From Pseudooceanicola atlanticus (GTDB taxonomy: Bacteria; Pseudomonadota; Alphaproteobacteria; Rhodobacterales; Rhodobacteraceae): DNA of 64,000 bases. The stretch spans positions 496,001-560,000 of the forward strand of contig NZ_AQQX01000001.1 of the NCBI RefSeq assembly GCF_000768315.1, read 5' to 3'. Of this stretch, positions 28,357 through 37,866 are shown in pieces. The position numbers and the translations under genes were made by a program. How positions within the stretch are numbered: position 1 is the first letter of the stretch; each line of letters opens with the position of its first letter. Under the pieces are notes generated by a model. That model was given only the letters and a program-made list of their open reading frames with translations. It was not told the DNA's origin and did no database searches.

Positions 28357-29355
28357 TCAGCCTAGACGATCCCGCCGGCCAAGGCGAGACGGGGATGCCG
28401 CACGGATCACTTTGAAACGATTGTTGCCGTCGACCTCGGCGCTTTCCGCGAAAAGCTCTGCGATCAGCGGCTCGTAGGGCAGGTGCCGGTTGGCCACCAG
28501 CCACAGCTGCCCCTTGGGTTTCAGGCAGGCCGCGGCGCTGCGCAGGAAGGCCCGGCCCAGTTCTGGGTCGGCCTTGCGCGCGGTGTGGAAGGGCGGGTTC
28601 ATGATGATCGTGTCGGCGGGGTCGTCGGGGCGCCATTGCGTGGCATCAGCCCAGTGGAACCTGGCACGCGGATCGGTGACGTTCTGCCGGGCGCAGGCCA
28701 GCGCGGTATGGTCGGCCTCTACCAGGTCGATCCGCGTGATTGCGGGCCGTTCCAGCGCACGGGCGGACAGGTAGCCCCAGCCCGCGCCCATATCGATCAC
28801 ATGGGGGCCCAGCTTTTCGGGCAGGCTTTCGGCCAGCAGGGCCGAGGCCGGGTCGATTCCGTCGGCGGAAAAGACGCCCGGTGCCGTGACATAGCCCTCG
28901 GCCAGAGTGTCGTCTCCGCTGCGCCAATCAGCGAAACTGCCGCCGGTGATCCAGAACAGCTTGCCATGCGCCTTGTTGATCGGGCCACCGACCTCGGCAA
29001 CCTTGCGGCAGGCCCTGAGGATCGACTCGATCCCGTCATCCTTGGCGCCGTCCACAAGGATCGGGCCGTCCGTCACCTCGCGGGCGCGGGCGATCAGGTC
29101 ACGGGCCAGGGCCTTGGCACGGGGCAGGATGACCAGCGCCGCTGCGTAACGTCCCTCTGGCGCGGTACCGACCGCGTATCCGGCGGCGTCAAAGGCAGCG
29201 TGGTCGGGGTAGAGCCCGGTGATCAGGTGCAGGTGATCGCGGGGCAGGGGGTCCAGCCCCTGTCCGGCGCGCGGCGCGAACACGGCGATCCTGCCCTCGG
29301 GCAGGGTCAGCCCGCCGGGGGCGAGCGCGAGGCCAAGCCGGGGATGCAGGCTCAA
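28357..29355 (-). CDS. RsmC-like 16S rRNA guanine methyltransferase
   Basis: 332-aa protein with a degenerate N-terminal methyltransferase-like domain (about 1-155) and a catalytic C-terminal one (about 160-325): VIDMGAGWGYLSA for SAM binding and the base-flipping MNPPFHT motif. This layout matches RsmC, which makes m2G1207 in 16S rRNA, or the related RlmG. The start appears to be TTG at 29355, 7 nt after the clpS stop, suggesting coupling to clpS. Confidence 0.8.
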   Translation of the reverse strand: MSLHPRLGLALAPGGLTLPEGRIAVFAPRAGQGLDPLPRDHLHLITGLYPDHAAFDAAGYAVGTAPEGRYAAALVILPRAKALARDLIARAREVTDGPILVDGAKDDGIESILRACRKVAEVGGPINKAHGKLFWITGGSFADWRSGDDTLAEGYVTAPGVFSADGIDPASALLAESLPEKLGPHVIDMGAGWGYLSARALERPAITRIDLVEADHTALACARQNVTDPRARFHWADATQWRPDDPADTIIMNPPFHTARKADPELGRAFLRSAAACLKPKGQLWLVANRHLPYEPLIAELFAESAEVDGNNRFKVIRAASPSRLGRRDRLG

Positions 29356-29362
29356 GACCCGG

Positions 29363-29740
29363 TTATTCCTTTTCCATGGTGCATTGCAGCGGGTGCTGGT
29401 GCTGGCGGGCGAAATCCATCACCTGCGCGACCTTCGTCTCCGCGATCTCGTGGCTGAACACGCCCACGACCGCGACACCCTTCTTGTGCACGGTCAGCAT
29501 GATTTCAAAGGCTTGGGCATGGTTCATGCCAAAGAACCGTTCGAGAACGGCCACGACGAATTCCATCGGCGTGTAATCGTCGTTGAGCAGCAGAACCTTG
29601 TAGAGCGGCGGGCGCTTGGTCTTGGGCCGGGTTTCGACCACGACCGAGGTTCCGCCATCATCGTCGTCATCGTCATTGGCCATGACGAGCGGCGCGAGGA
29701 GCGGCTCAAGAGGACGCAATTTCGTTGGCGTCTGGGTCAT
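29363..29740 (-). CDS. clpS: ATP-dependent Clp protease adaptor ClpS
   Basis: 125-aa adaptor that delivers N-degron substrates to ClpAP. After an acidic leader (poly-Asp near 23-28) comes the ClpS core: [20 protein letters not shown] with the ligand-site NDDYTPM, then [20 protein letters not shown]. The leader is longer than in many ClpS proteins; an internal Met at residue 20 could also start. Upstream of the RsmC-like gene and co-transcribed with it. clpA is not in the window. Confidence 0.93.
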   Translation of the reverse strand: MTQTPTKLRPLEPLLAPLVMANDDDDDDGGTSVVVETRPKTKRPPLYKVLLLNDDYTPMEFVVAVLERFFGMNHAQAFEIMLTVHKKGVAVVGVFSHEIAETKVAQVMDFARQHQHPLQCTMEKE

Positions 29741-29859
29741 CAGATATCCGTTGGGCCCGAGGGCCGACTGGGGGTTTCGGCGTTTGGGGCTTCTATATAA
29801 CGTTCAGATCGAAACAGGGAAGGGGGTGCCGGACCGCACCCGTCAATTGAGAGCATAGC

Positions 29860-30558
29860 ATGGCACGTTTTCTGACCACAATCGGCTTTGATGCGGACGA
29901 TACGCTCTGGCATAACGAGCGGTTCTTCAAGCTGACGCAGGACCGTTTCGCGGAATTGCTGGCCGATCACGCCGATCCGGACCACCTGGCCGAACGGCTG
30001 CTGGCGGCAGAGCGACGCAATCTTGGGCATTACGGGTTCGGCATCAAGGGGTTCGTCCTGTCGATGATCGAAACCGCGCTGGAAGTGACCGAGAACCGTG
30101 TGCCCGGAGAGGTCATCGCCGACCTGATCGCCGCCGGCCAGGAGATGCTGAGCCATCCGATCGAGCTGATGCCCCATGCCCGGGACGCGGTCGAGGCCGT
30201 GGCCGACACGCATCGCGTGCTGCTGATCACCAAGGGGGACCTGCTGGACCAGGAACGCAAGCTGGCGCAATCGGGTCTGGGAGAGTTGTTCCACGGGGTC
30301 GAGATCGTCTCGGACAAGACCAAACCGGTCTACGAGGAGATCTTTGCCCGCCATGGGAACGGCCCGGACCGCGGAATGATGATCGGCAATTCGATGAAAT
30401 CCGATGTCGTGCCGATGGTGCAGGCGGGCGGCTGGGGCATTTACGTGCCGGCCACCCTGACCTGGGAACTGGAACGGGCGGATGCTCCGGAAAGCGACCG
30501 ATACCACCACATCGTCACGCTGGCCGAACTGCCGGCAATTCTCGGTCAGATTGAGTAA
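29860..30558 (+). CDS. HAD family hydrolase
   Basis: 232-aa haloacid-dehalogenase-like phosphatase. Motif I is FDADDTLW (Asp11 nucleophile, Asp13), followed by a helical cap (about 20-110), motif II LLITKGD, and motif IV MIGNSMKSDVVPMVQAG. Substrate unknown; the family includes nucleotidases and sugar phosphatases. It is divergent from clpS and is followed by 264 nt without a recognisable gene. Confidence 0.82.
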   Translation: MARFLTTIGFDADDTLWHNERFFKLTQDRFAELLADHADPDHLAERLLAAERRNLGHYGFGIKGFVLSMIETALEVTENRVPGEVIADLIAAGQEMLSHPIELMPHARDAVEAVADTHRVLLITKGDLLDQERKLAQSGLGELFHGVEIVSDKTKPVYEEIFARHGNGPDRGMMIGNSMKSDVVPMVQAGGWGIYVPATLTWELERADAPESDRYHHIVTLAELPAILGQIE

Positions 30559-30822
30559 CCGGCGGGGCCGAAAAACGAATCACCCTAACAGGTTGTTTCT
30601 GTGTCCAATTTGGCCGCCTTTTTGCCCCATTCCTGCCGCATTTGCTTCTGTTGTGTAGGTCGAATGCTGCGACCACAACATGCATAGGTTGTATACAGCG
30701 GATCACCGGAAAATACTTTAAGATTAAGAGTTTCTCGAACACGCCTGCCTGTGTTAGCTTGATGTCAATGATAACGTGTCAGCTGGAAAACCAGCGGCAG
30801 AGCAGTGATAGTGAGAGGCAAA

Positions 30823-32271
30823 ATGGCGCGGCACAGGCAGCCGACCCGTATCCGGGCAGTCCGATTCCTATTCGTGTGTGTTCTTGGGCTTCTGGTCCAG
30901 ATAGCGGCGCCTCCCTCCGTGCAGGCCGCCCCTTATGCCGCGATGGTGGTGGATGCCCGGACCGGTGAGGTCCTGCATTCCCGCAATGCCGACGCCCGGC
31001 TGCACCCTGCCTCCCTGACCAAGATGATGACGCTCTACATCGCATTCGAAGCGGTGAAGAACGGCGAAATCACCCTCGATACCAACGTCAAGATTTCTCG
31101 CAACGCCGCGGCCGAGCCTCCCTCCAAGCTCGGCCTGTCGGCGGGGCAGACGATCAAGTTCCGTTACCTGATCCGCGCCGCGGCCGTGAAATCGGCCAAT
31201 GACGCCGCCACCGCCATCGGCGAGGCGATCGAAGGCAGCGAAGCCGCCTTTGCCCGCCGCATGACCCGCACGGCCAAGGCGCTTGGCATGACGCGAACCA
31301 CGTTCAAGAACGCCCATGGCCTGACCGAAAGCGGTCACCTGTCCACCGCGCGGGACATGACTGCCCTGGGGCGCCACATCCTGTTCGACTACCCCGAATA
31401 CTACAACCTCTTTTCCCGGACCGAGACCTATGCCGGGATCAAGACGGTGAACAACACCAACCGCCGCCTGCTGGCCGCCTACAAGGGCGCCGATGGGATC
31501 AAGACCGGCTACACCCGCGCCGCCGGGTTCAACCTGGTTGCATCGGCCGAGCGCGGCAACGAGCGTATCATCGCCACCGTCTTTGGTGGCCGCTCCTCGG
31601 CCTCGCGCAACGCCAAGGTGGCGGAACTGCTGGACCTCGGGTTCAAGCGTGCACCGTCCAACGCGCCGCGCAACGCACCGGCCGCGCCGGTCTATGCCGC
31701 AGTCACCACCGTGCCCGTCGCGGATGGCGCGCTGCGCACCGCGGGCAAGGTCATCCGCGTGAAAACCGCCGTGACCAAGAGCCTGCGCCCCAAGGCGCGT
31801 CCGGGCAGCACCAATGAACCGGTGATGGTCGCCATGGATGACGTGATCGACCAGGCCGTCGCGGAAGCGATGCAGAACGACAGCGCGGTCGCCGGTGACG
31901 TGACACAGGTGGCTTCGGCTTCTGCCGCGATCGGTGGGGCAATCAACCCGGTCGCCCGTCCTGCGGGCCTGTTCAACCGCGCCCTCGCGCGGGACGACGA
32001 ACCGCGCGTCGTGACCCGCGTCTCGACCTCCGGCGGGCGTCACTGGGGCATCAATATCGGCCGCTACAATTCGCACCACGCGGCAGAGCGTCAGCTGATC
32101 AAGACTGCGCTCAAGGAAATGGACACGCTGGATGGCGCGCTGCGCAAGGTCGTGCGCCGCCCGACCGGCTATGACGCGAACTTCCTTGGGATGGAAAGGG
32201 ATCGCGCTGACCTGGCCTGCCAGCGTTTGCAGGCGCGCAACGTGACCTGTTTCATGATCGGGCCAAGCTAG
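30823..32271 (+). CDS. D-alanyl-D-alanine carboxypeptidase with SPOR domain
   Basis: 482-aa penicillin-binding protein (PBP5/DacF type) that trims peptidoglycan pentapeptides in the periplasm. A signal peptide spans about 1-36. Active-site motifs: S64-L-T-K67, S124-A-N126 and K225-T-G. A Pro/Ala-rich linker (about 285-405) leads to a C-terminal SPOR-like domain (about 408-482, GGRHWGINIGRY to CFMIGPS) that binds denuded septal glycan. GAGAGG precedes ATG 30823; a GTG six codons earlier is less likely. Confidence 0.9.
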   Translation: MARHRQPTRIRAVRFLFVCVLGLLVQIAAPPSVQAAPYAAMVVDARTGEVLHSRNADARLHPASLTKMMTLYIAFEAVKNGEITLDTNVKISRNAAAEPPSKLGLSAGQTIKFRYLIRAAAVKSANDAATAIGEAIEGSEAAFARRMTRTAKALGMTRTTFKNAHGLTESGHLSTARDMTALGRHILFDYPEYYNLFSRTETYAGIKTVNNTNRRLLAAYKGADGIKTGYTRAAGFNLVASAERGNERIIATVFGGRSSASRNAKVAELLDLGFKRAPSNAPRNAPAAPVYAAVTTVPVADGALRTAGKVIRVKTAVTKSLRPKARPGSTNEPVMVAMDDVIDQAVAEAMQNDSAVAGDVTQVASASAAIGGAINPVARPAGLFNRALARDDEPRVVTRVSTSGGRHWGINIGRYNSHHAAERQLIKTALKEMDTLDGALRKVVRRPTGYDANFLGMERDRADLACQRLQARNVTCFMIGPS

Positions 32272-32319
32272 GGCCCGACCCACACAAGAACCAACACGAA
32301 GACCCACTCACAGACACGC

Positions 32320-32354
32320 AAAACCGCCGCCAGGATCATCCGGGCGGCGGTTTT
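32320..32354. terminator. Bidirectional Rho-independent terminator
   Basis: Perfect 12-bp arms AAAACCGCCGCC (32320-32331) and GGCGGCGGTTTT (32343-32354) with an 11-nt loop. Serves the carboxypeptidase on the plus strand and ccoS on the minus strand. Confidence 0.88.
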
Positions 32355-32376
32355 CGCATGGTCGGGTCCGTCGATG

Positions 32377-32535
32377 TCAGGGCTTCGGGTGATCGTCCCA
32401 ATCGCTGGACAGGATCCGGCGGCTGTCGCCTTCGGGGTCGTCATACTGGTTGCTGCGCACCGTGTAGAGGAACCCCAGAAGCCCGACGCCGCCAAGGATC
32501 AGAGAGATCGGGATAAGCCAGGTGAGAACGTCCAT
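32377..32535 (-). CDS. ccoS: cbb3-type cytochrome oxidase assembly protein CcoS
   Basis: 52-aa membrane protein: MDVLTWLIPISLILGGVG helix, then YTVRSNQYDDPEGDSRRIL, the FixS/CcoS hallmark of a conserved QYDDPEGD segment after a single helix. It is required for haem/copper insertion into the cbb3 oxidase. It is too short to be found by a 60-codon cutoff. It is last in ccoGHIS, 11 nt after ccoI, and ends at a strong terminator. Confidence 0.92.
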   Translation of the reverse strand: MDVLTWLIPISLILGGVGLLGFLYTVRSNQYDDPEGDSRRILSSDWDDHPKP

Positions 32536-32546
32536 GTGTCAGCTCC

Positions 32547-34724
32547 TTATCTCAGCCGCAGCGCGTTCAGCGACACCGTGATCGAAGAGGCCGACATGGC
32601 CAGCGCGGCGATCAGCGGGGTGGCCAGGCCGGCAATGGCCAGCGGCACGGCAATGATGTTGTAGATGGTCGCGATGCGGAAATTCTCGCGGATGCGTTTC
32701 GTGGCCTGGCGCGCGGTGATCAGCGCAGAGGGCAGGGGCGACAGGTCGCCGCCCAGCAGCACGATGTCCGAGGCAACCCGCGCCGCATCCAGCGCCGAAG
32801 CCGGAGAGATCGACACATCCGCAGTGCTGAGCGCGGCGGTGTCGTTCAGCCCGTCCCCGACCATGAGGACCGACGCCCCTTCGGCCTGCAACGCGGCCAC
32901 GCGGGCGGCCTTGTCGCCCGGCAGGGCGCCGGCGGTCCAGTCGGTGATGCCCAGACGGTCGGCCAGGTCGGAGACTGCGCGCTCGGCATCGCCCGAGATC
33001 AGGATGACCCGAAGCCCGGCCCCGATCAGGCCGCTGACCGCTTCTTCGGCTCCGTCCCGCAGGCGGTCGGCAAAGGTGAAGGCCACGGGTGCCTCGCCCC
33101 CGATGGACAGCCAGGCGGCGGTGCCATCGGCCTGCGCATCCCCGGCCCATCCGGGACGGCCCAGGCGCACGCGCTGGCCGTTCCACTGCGCCTCGGTGCC
33201 ATAGCCTGGCTGTTCGGTCAGGTCGGCCAGCGCAGCAGGTTCGACCCCGCGATCGCGCAGGGCCACCGTCAGCGCCCGCGACAGGGGGTGCGAGGACCCT
33301 TCGGCCAGCGCCAGGGCGACGGATTGCGCGGTGCGTCCGTGCTGGTCGAGGTTGGTGGGCACCGGGGTCCCGGCGGTCAGCGTGCCGGTCTTGTCGAACA
33401 CGACAGTGTCGACCTTGGCCAGGCGTTCCAGCGCGGTTTCATGCTTCACCAGCATGCCCTTGCGGAACAGCCGGCCGGAGGCCGCGGTCGTCACCGCTGG
33501 CACGGCAAGGCCAAGGGCGCAGGGGCAGGTGATGATGAGGACGGCGGCGGCGATGTTCAGCGCCGTGCGCATGTCCCAGGAATAGATGTACCAGCCCACG
33601 AAGGCGAGTGCCGACAGGATATGTACGCCCGGCGCATAAAGCTTGGCCGCCTGATCGGCGAGAGAGGTGTAGCGCGACCGCCCGCTTTCCGCGATGGCGA
33701 CAAGGTCGGCCATCCGGTGCAGGGACGTATCCTGACCCACGGCCGTGGCGCGCAGGGTCAGCGGACCGGTCAGGTTGACCTCGCCCGCGCTGACGCCGGT
33801 GCCGGGTCCGGCGGGGACGGGCAGGGTTTCCCCGGTCAGCAGCGACCGGTCCAGTTCCGAAGTGCCGTCCACGATCTCTCCGTCGACCGGCATGCGGGCG
33901 CCGGGGCGGACGCGGATCAGGTCGCCGATGGCAAGCTCCGACACGGGAACCTGGGTTTCCTCGCGGTCCCGGATCAGCCAGGCGCGGGGCACTTCCAGCG
34001 CGGTCAGTTCCTCGGCGGCGGAGCGCGCGATGGCGCGGGTCCGGTGATCCAGGTAACGGCCCGCCAGCAGGAAGAAGGTCAGCGCCAGCGCCGCGTCGAA
34101 ATAGGCGTGTTCGCCCGACAGCGTGGTTTCCCAGAGCGACGTGGCCAGCGCCAGCAGGATCGCCAGGGTGATCGGCACGTCCATGTTCAGCCGCCGGACC
34201 TTCAGCGCGGCCCAGGCATTGCGGAAAAATGGCTGGCCGGAAAAGGCGATGGTCGGCAGGGTGATGAACGCACTGATCCAGTGGAACAGGTCGCGCGTTG
34301 CATCCACGGCGCCGGACCAGACCGACACCGACAGCAGCATCACGTTCATCGACGCGAACCCGGCCACGGCCAGCCGCATCAGCAGGTCGCGCCCGGCCCG
34401 GTCGGTCGCTGTGACCGCGGCGCTGGAGGGGTCGAGTTCGTGTGCTTCGTAGCCTGCCTGATCCAGAACGTGGATCAGCTCCTGCGCCGATACGGCGGCA
34501 TCGGCATCCACCTGGGCGCGCTTCAGGGTCAGGTTGACCCGCGCCTCGTGCACGCCGGGATAGGCGTTCAGTTCCCGCTCCACCGTCGATATGCAGGCCG
34601 AACAATGGATCGTCGGCAGTGACAGCGTCAGCTTGACGTCCTTGAGCGCGGCACGGGCCGCGATGTCCTCGGCCGCGGGGGCGGCCGAGCAGGCGGGACA
34701 GGCAGACAGGGTGGCGGTGCTCAT
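32547..34724 (-). CDS. ccoI: Copper-translocating P-type ATPase CcoI (FixI)
   Basis: 725-aa P1B-type ATPase that supplies copper for cbb3 oxidase assembly. An N-terminal ACPAC-type Cys pair and a heavy-metal-associated domain with HCSACIS (about 40) precede eight helices. The transport motif is TCPCALG, the phosphorylation motif DKTGTLTAG and the hinge motif GDGLNDTAAL. Starts 1 nt after the ccoH stop. Order and content match the rdxI/fixI gene of other Rhodobacteraceae. Confidence 0.93.
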   Translation of the reverse strand: MSTATLSACPACSAAPAAEDIAARAALKDVKLTLSLPTIHCSACISTVERELNAYPGVHEARVNLTLKRAQVDADAAVSAQELIHVLDQAGYEAHELDPSSAAVTATDRAGRDLLMRLAVAGFASMNVMLLSVSVWSGAVDATRDLFHWISAFITLPTIAFSGQPFFRNAWAALKVRRLNMDVPITLAILLALATSLWETTLSGEHAYFDAALALTFFLLAGRYLDHRTRAIARSAAEELTALEVPRAWLIRDREETQVPVSELAIGDLIRVRPGARMPVDGEIVDGTSELDRSLLTGETLPVPAGPGTGVSAGEVNLTGPLTLRATAVGQDTSLHRMADLVAIAESGRSRYTSLADQAAKLYAPGVHILSALAFVGWYIYSWDMRTALNIAAAVLIITCPCALGLAVPAVTTAASGRLFRKGMLVKHETALERLAKVDTVVFDKTGTLTAGTPVPTNLDQHGRTAQSVALALAEGSSHPLSRALTVALRDRGVEPAALADLTEQPGYGTEAQWNGQRVRLGRPGWAGDAQADGTAAWLSIGGEAPVAFTFADRLRDGAEEAVSGLIGAGLRVILISGDAERAVSDLADRLGITDWTAGALPGDKAARVAALQAEGASVLMVGDGLNDTAALSTADVSISPASALDAARVASDIVLLGGDLSPLPSALITARQATKRIRENFRIATIYNIIAVPLAIAGLATPLIAALAMSASSITVSLNALRLR

Positions 34725-34725
34725 C

Positions 34726-35196
34726 TTACCGTTTCACATGCAGGATCACGCGTTGGCGGAATTCCGTCCCGTCTTCGGCGATGGCGGTCATGCGGATGTT
34801 CCAGTTGCCTGCGCCCAGCTCCAGCGGGGCTTCGTAGCGGGTGCCGTCGAAGGCAAAGACCGGCTCCACGTCGTCGGCGACATGGGTGGCGCGGCCGACA
34901 ACGGCATGCAGGTCGGTGACGCGGACGGGATCGCCCGCCTTGTCGGTGATCGACAGATGCACCATGCCGTCCTGCCAGTCGGCGAAGATCGTCCAGCCCA
35001 AGGCTTCCTGCTCGGCGCGGCGGTCGTCGAATTCCTGGCTGGCCACGTAGGAATTCTTGGTCTCCAGCCCCGGGAAGGTCCGGATTGCCTGCGTGGCCAT
35101 GACAAGGTTCACGGTGACGATGATCCCGAAGGCCCCGACAAAGCCCGTCAGGACATGCCATCCCTTGAGGCGGAAACCCGTATCTGCGTCAGTCAT
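34726..35196 (-). CDS. ccoH: FixH/CcoH family cbb3 oxidase assembly protein
   Basis: 156-aa protein with one N-terminal helix (about 13-33, GWHVLTGFVGAFGIIVTVNLVM truncated here) and a periplasmic beta-rich domain ending FRQRVILHVKR. This is the FixH/CcoH family, which acts with CcoI in oxidase maturation. The start ATG at 35196 overlaps the ccoG stop (TGATG), so the two are translationally coupled. Confidence 0.9.
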   Translation of the reverse strand: MTDADTGFRLKGWHVLTGFVGAFGIIVTVNLVMATQAIRTFPGLETKNSYVASQEFDDRRAEQEALGWTIFADWQDGMVHLSITDKAGDPVRVTDLHAVVGRATHVADDVEPVFAFDGTRYEAPLELGAGNWNIRMTAIAEDGTEFRQRVILHVKR

Positions 35197-36752
35197 CAAT
35201 TCGACCTCCCGTTAAAGACCGAGTCCGTGAAGGCGCGGTCGCCGTTGGTGATATCCTCGACCCAGAAGCGGAACTCGGTCCGCTCGGCTTCGGCCGGGGC
35301 GCTGTCCGCGGGGGCCACCACGTAGACTCGCTGCAACTTAGCAGTGTCGGCGGGGACCGTCACGGTTTCGTAGGGTGTGCCCTCCAGCTGGACACGAAGG
35401 GCCGGGTCGCCCTTGACCGACATGCGGAAGGGGCGGTCCTCTCCGTGCTTGTTGCGCAGGCGGACGTCATAGGCGTTGCGGATCGACCCGTCGGACATGG
35501 TGACGAAGGTCGGGTTGCGGATCGGCGCGACGGTCATGTCGATATCCGGCCGGATGAACAGCGCGACGATCAGGCCCACACCCACCAGCGACCACAGGCC
35601 AGTGTACATCAGGGTGCGCGGCCGCAGGATGTGCTTCCAGATGGAGCGCGGCTGCGCACCGGCGCGTTCGGCCTGTTCGTCGGTCAGCGCGATATAGTCG
35701 ATCAGGCCGCGTGGCTTGCCGATCTTGGCCATCACGTCGTCGCAGGCATCGATACAGAGCGCGCAGGTGATACAGGCCATCTGCTGACCGTCGCGGATGT
35801 CGATCCCCATCGGGCAGACGTTGACGCAGGCGTTGCAGTCGATGCAGTCGCCAAGTTCCTGAACCGGCGGCTGACCCACGCCGGACGGCATCCCCGGCAT
35901 CGGGATCAACGGAGAGGTCCCGCCATGTTTCTCGCCCGCAGCATAGGTGACCTTTTCCGGCGCCTCCACGGCGGCCTCGACGGTCTTGTTGCGGCGTTTG
36001 CCCTTGCCGCGCGGTTCGCCCCGCCATTCACGATAGGCGACGGTGATCGTGTCCTCGTCCATCATCGCGGCCTGGATACGCGGCCATGGGCAGGCATAGA
36101 TGCAGATCTGTTCCCGTGCAAAGCCGCCGAAGATGAAGGTGGTCATCGTCAGGATCAGCATTGTCGTATAGGCGACCGGATGCGCGTTCAGCGTGACCAG
36201 ATCCCGCAGCAGGGTCGGTGCATCGGCAAAGTAGAAGACCCATGCGCCGCCGGTGGCCAGCCCGATGCCGAACCATGCGACCCATTTGGTGATCCGCAGC
36301 CGGGCCTTGCGGACATCCCATTTCTTCTGGCGATGCAGGCGGATACGGGCGTTGCGGTCGCCCTCGATCCAGCGTTCTACAAGGATGAAGAGGTCGGTCC
36401 AGACGGTCTGCGGGCAGGTATAGCCGCACCAGACCCGGCCAAGCGCCGAGGTGAACAGGAACAGCCCCAGCCCCGCCATCACCAGAAGGCCTGCGATGAA
36501 GTAGAATTCATGCGGCCAGATCTCGATCCAGAAAAAGAAGAACCGCCGGTTCGCCAGGTCGATCAGCACCGCCTGGTCGGGCAGGTTCGGCCCCCGGTCC
36601 CAGCGAATCCAGGGGGTCAGGTAGTAAATGCCCAGGGTGACCGCCATGATCACCCATTTGAGGTTGCGGAACGTACCCGAGACGCGGCGCGGAAAGATCG
36701 GTTCGCGCGCGGCATAGAGCTTTTCTGGGGTTTGCGGATCTGTGACGGACAC
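35196..36752 (-). CDS. ccoG: Cytochrome c oxidase accessory protein CcoG (RdxB/FixG)
   Basis: 518-aa membrane ferredoxin-like protein that helps reduce copper for cbb3 assembly. Membrane helices lie near 35-60, 85-110, 160-180, 195-215 and 335-355. A polyferredoxin segment has CIDCNACVNVCPMG and CITCALCIDACDD. A C-terminal Ig-like FixG domain follows. The start GTG at 36752 has GGAGTGAG upstream; an earlier in-frame Met lies at the FNR box and is rejected. First gene of the ccoGHIS operon. Confidence 0.92.
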   Translation of the reverse strand: MSVTDPQTPEKLYAAREPIFPRRVSGTFRNLKWVIMAVTLGIYYLTPWIRWDRGPNLPDQAVLIDLANRRFFFFWIEIWPHEFYFIAGLLVMAGLGLFLFTSALGRVWCGYTCPQTVWTDLFILVERWIEGDRNARIRLHRQKKWDVRKARLRITKWVAWFGIGLATGGAWVFYFADAPTLLRDLVTLNAHPVAYTTMLILTMTTFIFGGFAREQICIYACPWPRIQAAMMDEDTITVAYREWRGEPRGKGKRRNKTVEAAVEAPEKVTYAAGEKHGGTSPLIPMPGMPSGVGQPPVQELGDCIDCNACVNVCPMGIDIRDGQQMACITCALCIDACDDVMAKIGKPRGLIDYIALTDEQAERAGAQPRSIWKHILRPRTLMYTGLWSLVGVGLIVALFIRPDIDMTVAPIRNPTFVTMSDGSIRNAYDVRLRNKHGEDRPFRMSVKGDPALRVQLEGTPYETVTVPADTAKLQRVYVVAPADSAPAEAERTEFRFWVEDITNGDRAFTDSVFNGRSN

Positions 36753-36817
36753 GAGGGACTCACTCCGATTGCATCTGCTTTTCGGAATGCTTCTCGCAGG
36801 GGCGGCAAGGGTCAACA

Positions 36818-36831
36818 TTGACCTGCATCAA
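36818..36831. promoter_or_regulatory. FnrL-type box upstream of ccoG
   Basis: TTGACCTGCATCAA matches the FNR consensus TTGAT-N4-ATCAA at 9 of 10 specified bases. Located 65 nt upstream of the ccoG start, consistent with oxygen-responsive activation of the ccoGHIS genes. The LysR gene on the same strand ends 50 nt further away. Confidence 0.78.
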
Positions 36832-36881
36832 ATGAGACATTTTTGGTCTATCATTTTCCGACCTGCAGGCCAGTCAGGCGA

Positions 36882-37766
36882 TCACGTTGGCGTGTCCATC
36901 TTCGCCTGGCTTCGAATCCAGCGATAGAGCGCCCGGGCCGAAGGGCGCATGACGCCGGGACGGCTTACCAGGTAGTACCCCTTCTTGCGCGAATCCTCGA
37001 AGAGCAGCCTCAGCCGACCTGCGGCGAGATCCGGTTCGATGAAGGCGCGGGCCGTGACCGCGACACCCTGTCCGGCGCGGGCGGCCTCGACCATCAGGTT
37101 GCCGGGCAGCGAGGTCAGGCCCCGGCTCTTGTCCAGCACGGTGCCGAAATATTCCAGGTAATCAGAGGCTTCGTTGGTTCCCAGCTCCTGCAGCCAGTGA
37201 AACTGCGTCAGTTCGGTCGGATTGGCGAAGTCGCGATCGCCGACCAGGGCGGGGGCGGCAACGATGGCGATTGGGGTATGGATCAGCAGTTCGGCGTCCA
37301 GCCCCGGCCAGGTGCCGCTGCCGTAGCGGACGGCCATGTCCAGGCCGCCGGGTTGCAAAGCCCGCAAATCAGGCGAGGGGTCGATCATCAGCGAATAACC
37401 GGGGTTCTTTTCGCGGAACTCGGCCAGGCGCGGCATCAGCCAGTAGGAGGCAAAGCTGGGCGTGGTGGAAATCTGGATCGGCCGTTCCTCGTCCCGGCCG
37501 GACAATTCGGCCGCAAGGCTGGCCATGTCCGCAAAGCCCGTCAGGGCGGCCTCGGCCAGGGCGCGGCCCTCTGGGGTCAGGGCGCCGCTGCGGGCCTGGC
37601 GGTCCAGCAGCGCAACGCCCAGGTTCTCCTCAAGCGCCCGGATTTGCTGGCTGATCGCCGCATGGCTCACGTTCAGCCGCGCCCCGGCCTCGGCCATGGA
37701 GCCGGTATCGGCATAGGCGGCCAGCGCACGCAGCGCGGTCAACGGGGGCAGGGCGGTCCAGTCCAA
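36882..37766 (-). CDS. LysR family transcriptional regulator (GcvA-like)
   Basis: 294-aa regulator; the helix-turn-helix (about 8-65) begins PPLTALRALAAYADTGSMAE and the effector domain resembles GcvA/AmpR proteins. The start appears to be TTG at 37766, with GAGG 9 nt upstream; no ATG fits. The start codon overlaps an LTTR dyad, which suggests autorepression. Divergent from a 43-aa gene that is its likely target. It is upstream of ccoG on the same strand but separated by the FNR box. Confidence 0.82.
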   Translation of the reverse strand: MDWTALPPLTALRALAAYADTGSMAEAGARLNVSHAAISQQIRALEENLGVALLDRQARSGALTPEGRALAEAALTGFADMASLAAELSGRDEERPIQISTTPSFASYWLMPRLAEFREKNPGYSLMIDPSPDLRALQPGGLDMAVRYGSGTWPGLDAELLIHTPIAIVAAPALVGDRDFANPTELTQFHWLQELGTNEASDYLEYFGTVLDKSRGLTSLPGNLMVEAARAGQGVAVTARAFIEPDLAAGRLRLLFEDSRKKGYYLVSRPGVMRPSARALYRWIRSQAKMDTPT

Positions 37767-37784
37767 TGTAACCTCAGCTTACAT
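37766..37784. promoter_or_regulatory. LysR-type operator overlapping the LysR start codon
   Basis: ATGTAA (37766-37771) and TTACAT (37779-37784) form a perfect inverted repeat around a 7-nt spacer. It contains the classical T-N11-A. It sits between the LysR gene and the divergent 43-aa gene, 82 nt before the latter's start. Confidence 0.7.
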
Positions 37785-37866
37785 ATGCCTTCTATTCCTG
37801 ATTAGCGTTTTATTGGGAATAGGTCCATCTATGACGCATCAGGAAACGCCAAGGCAGGAGGTTTCG

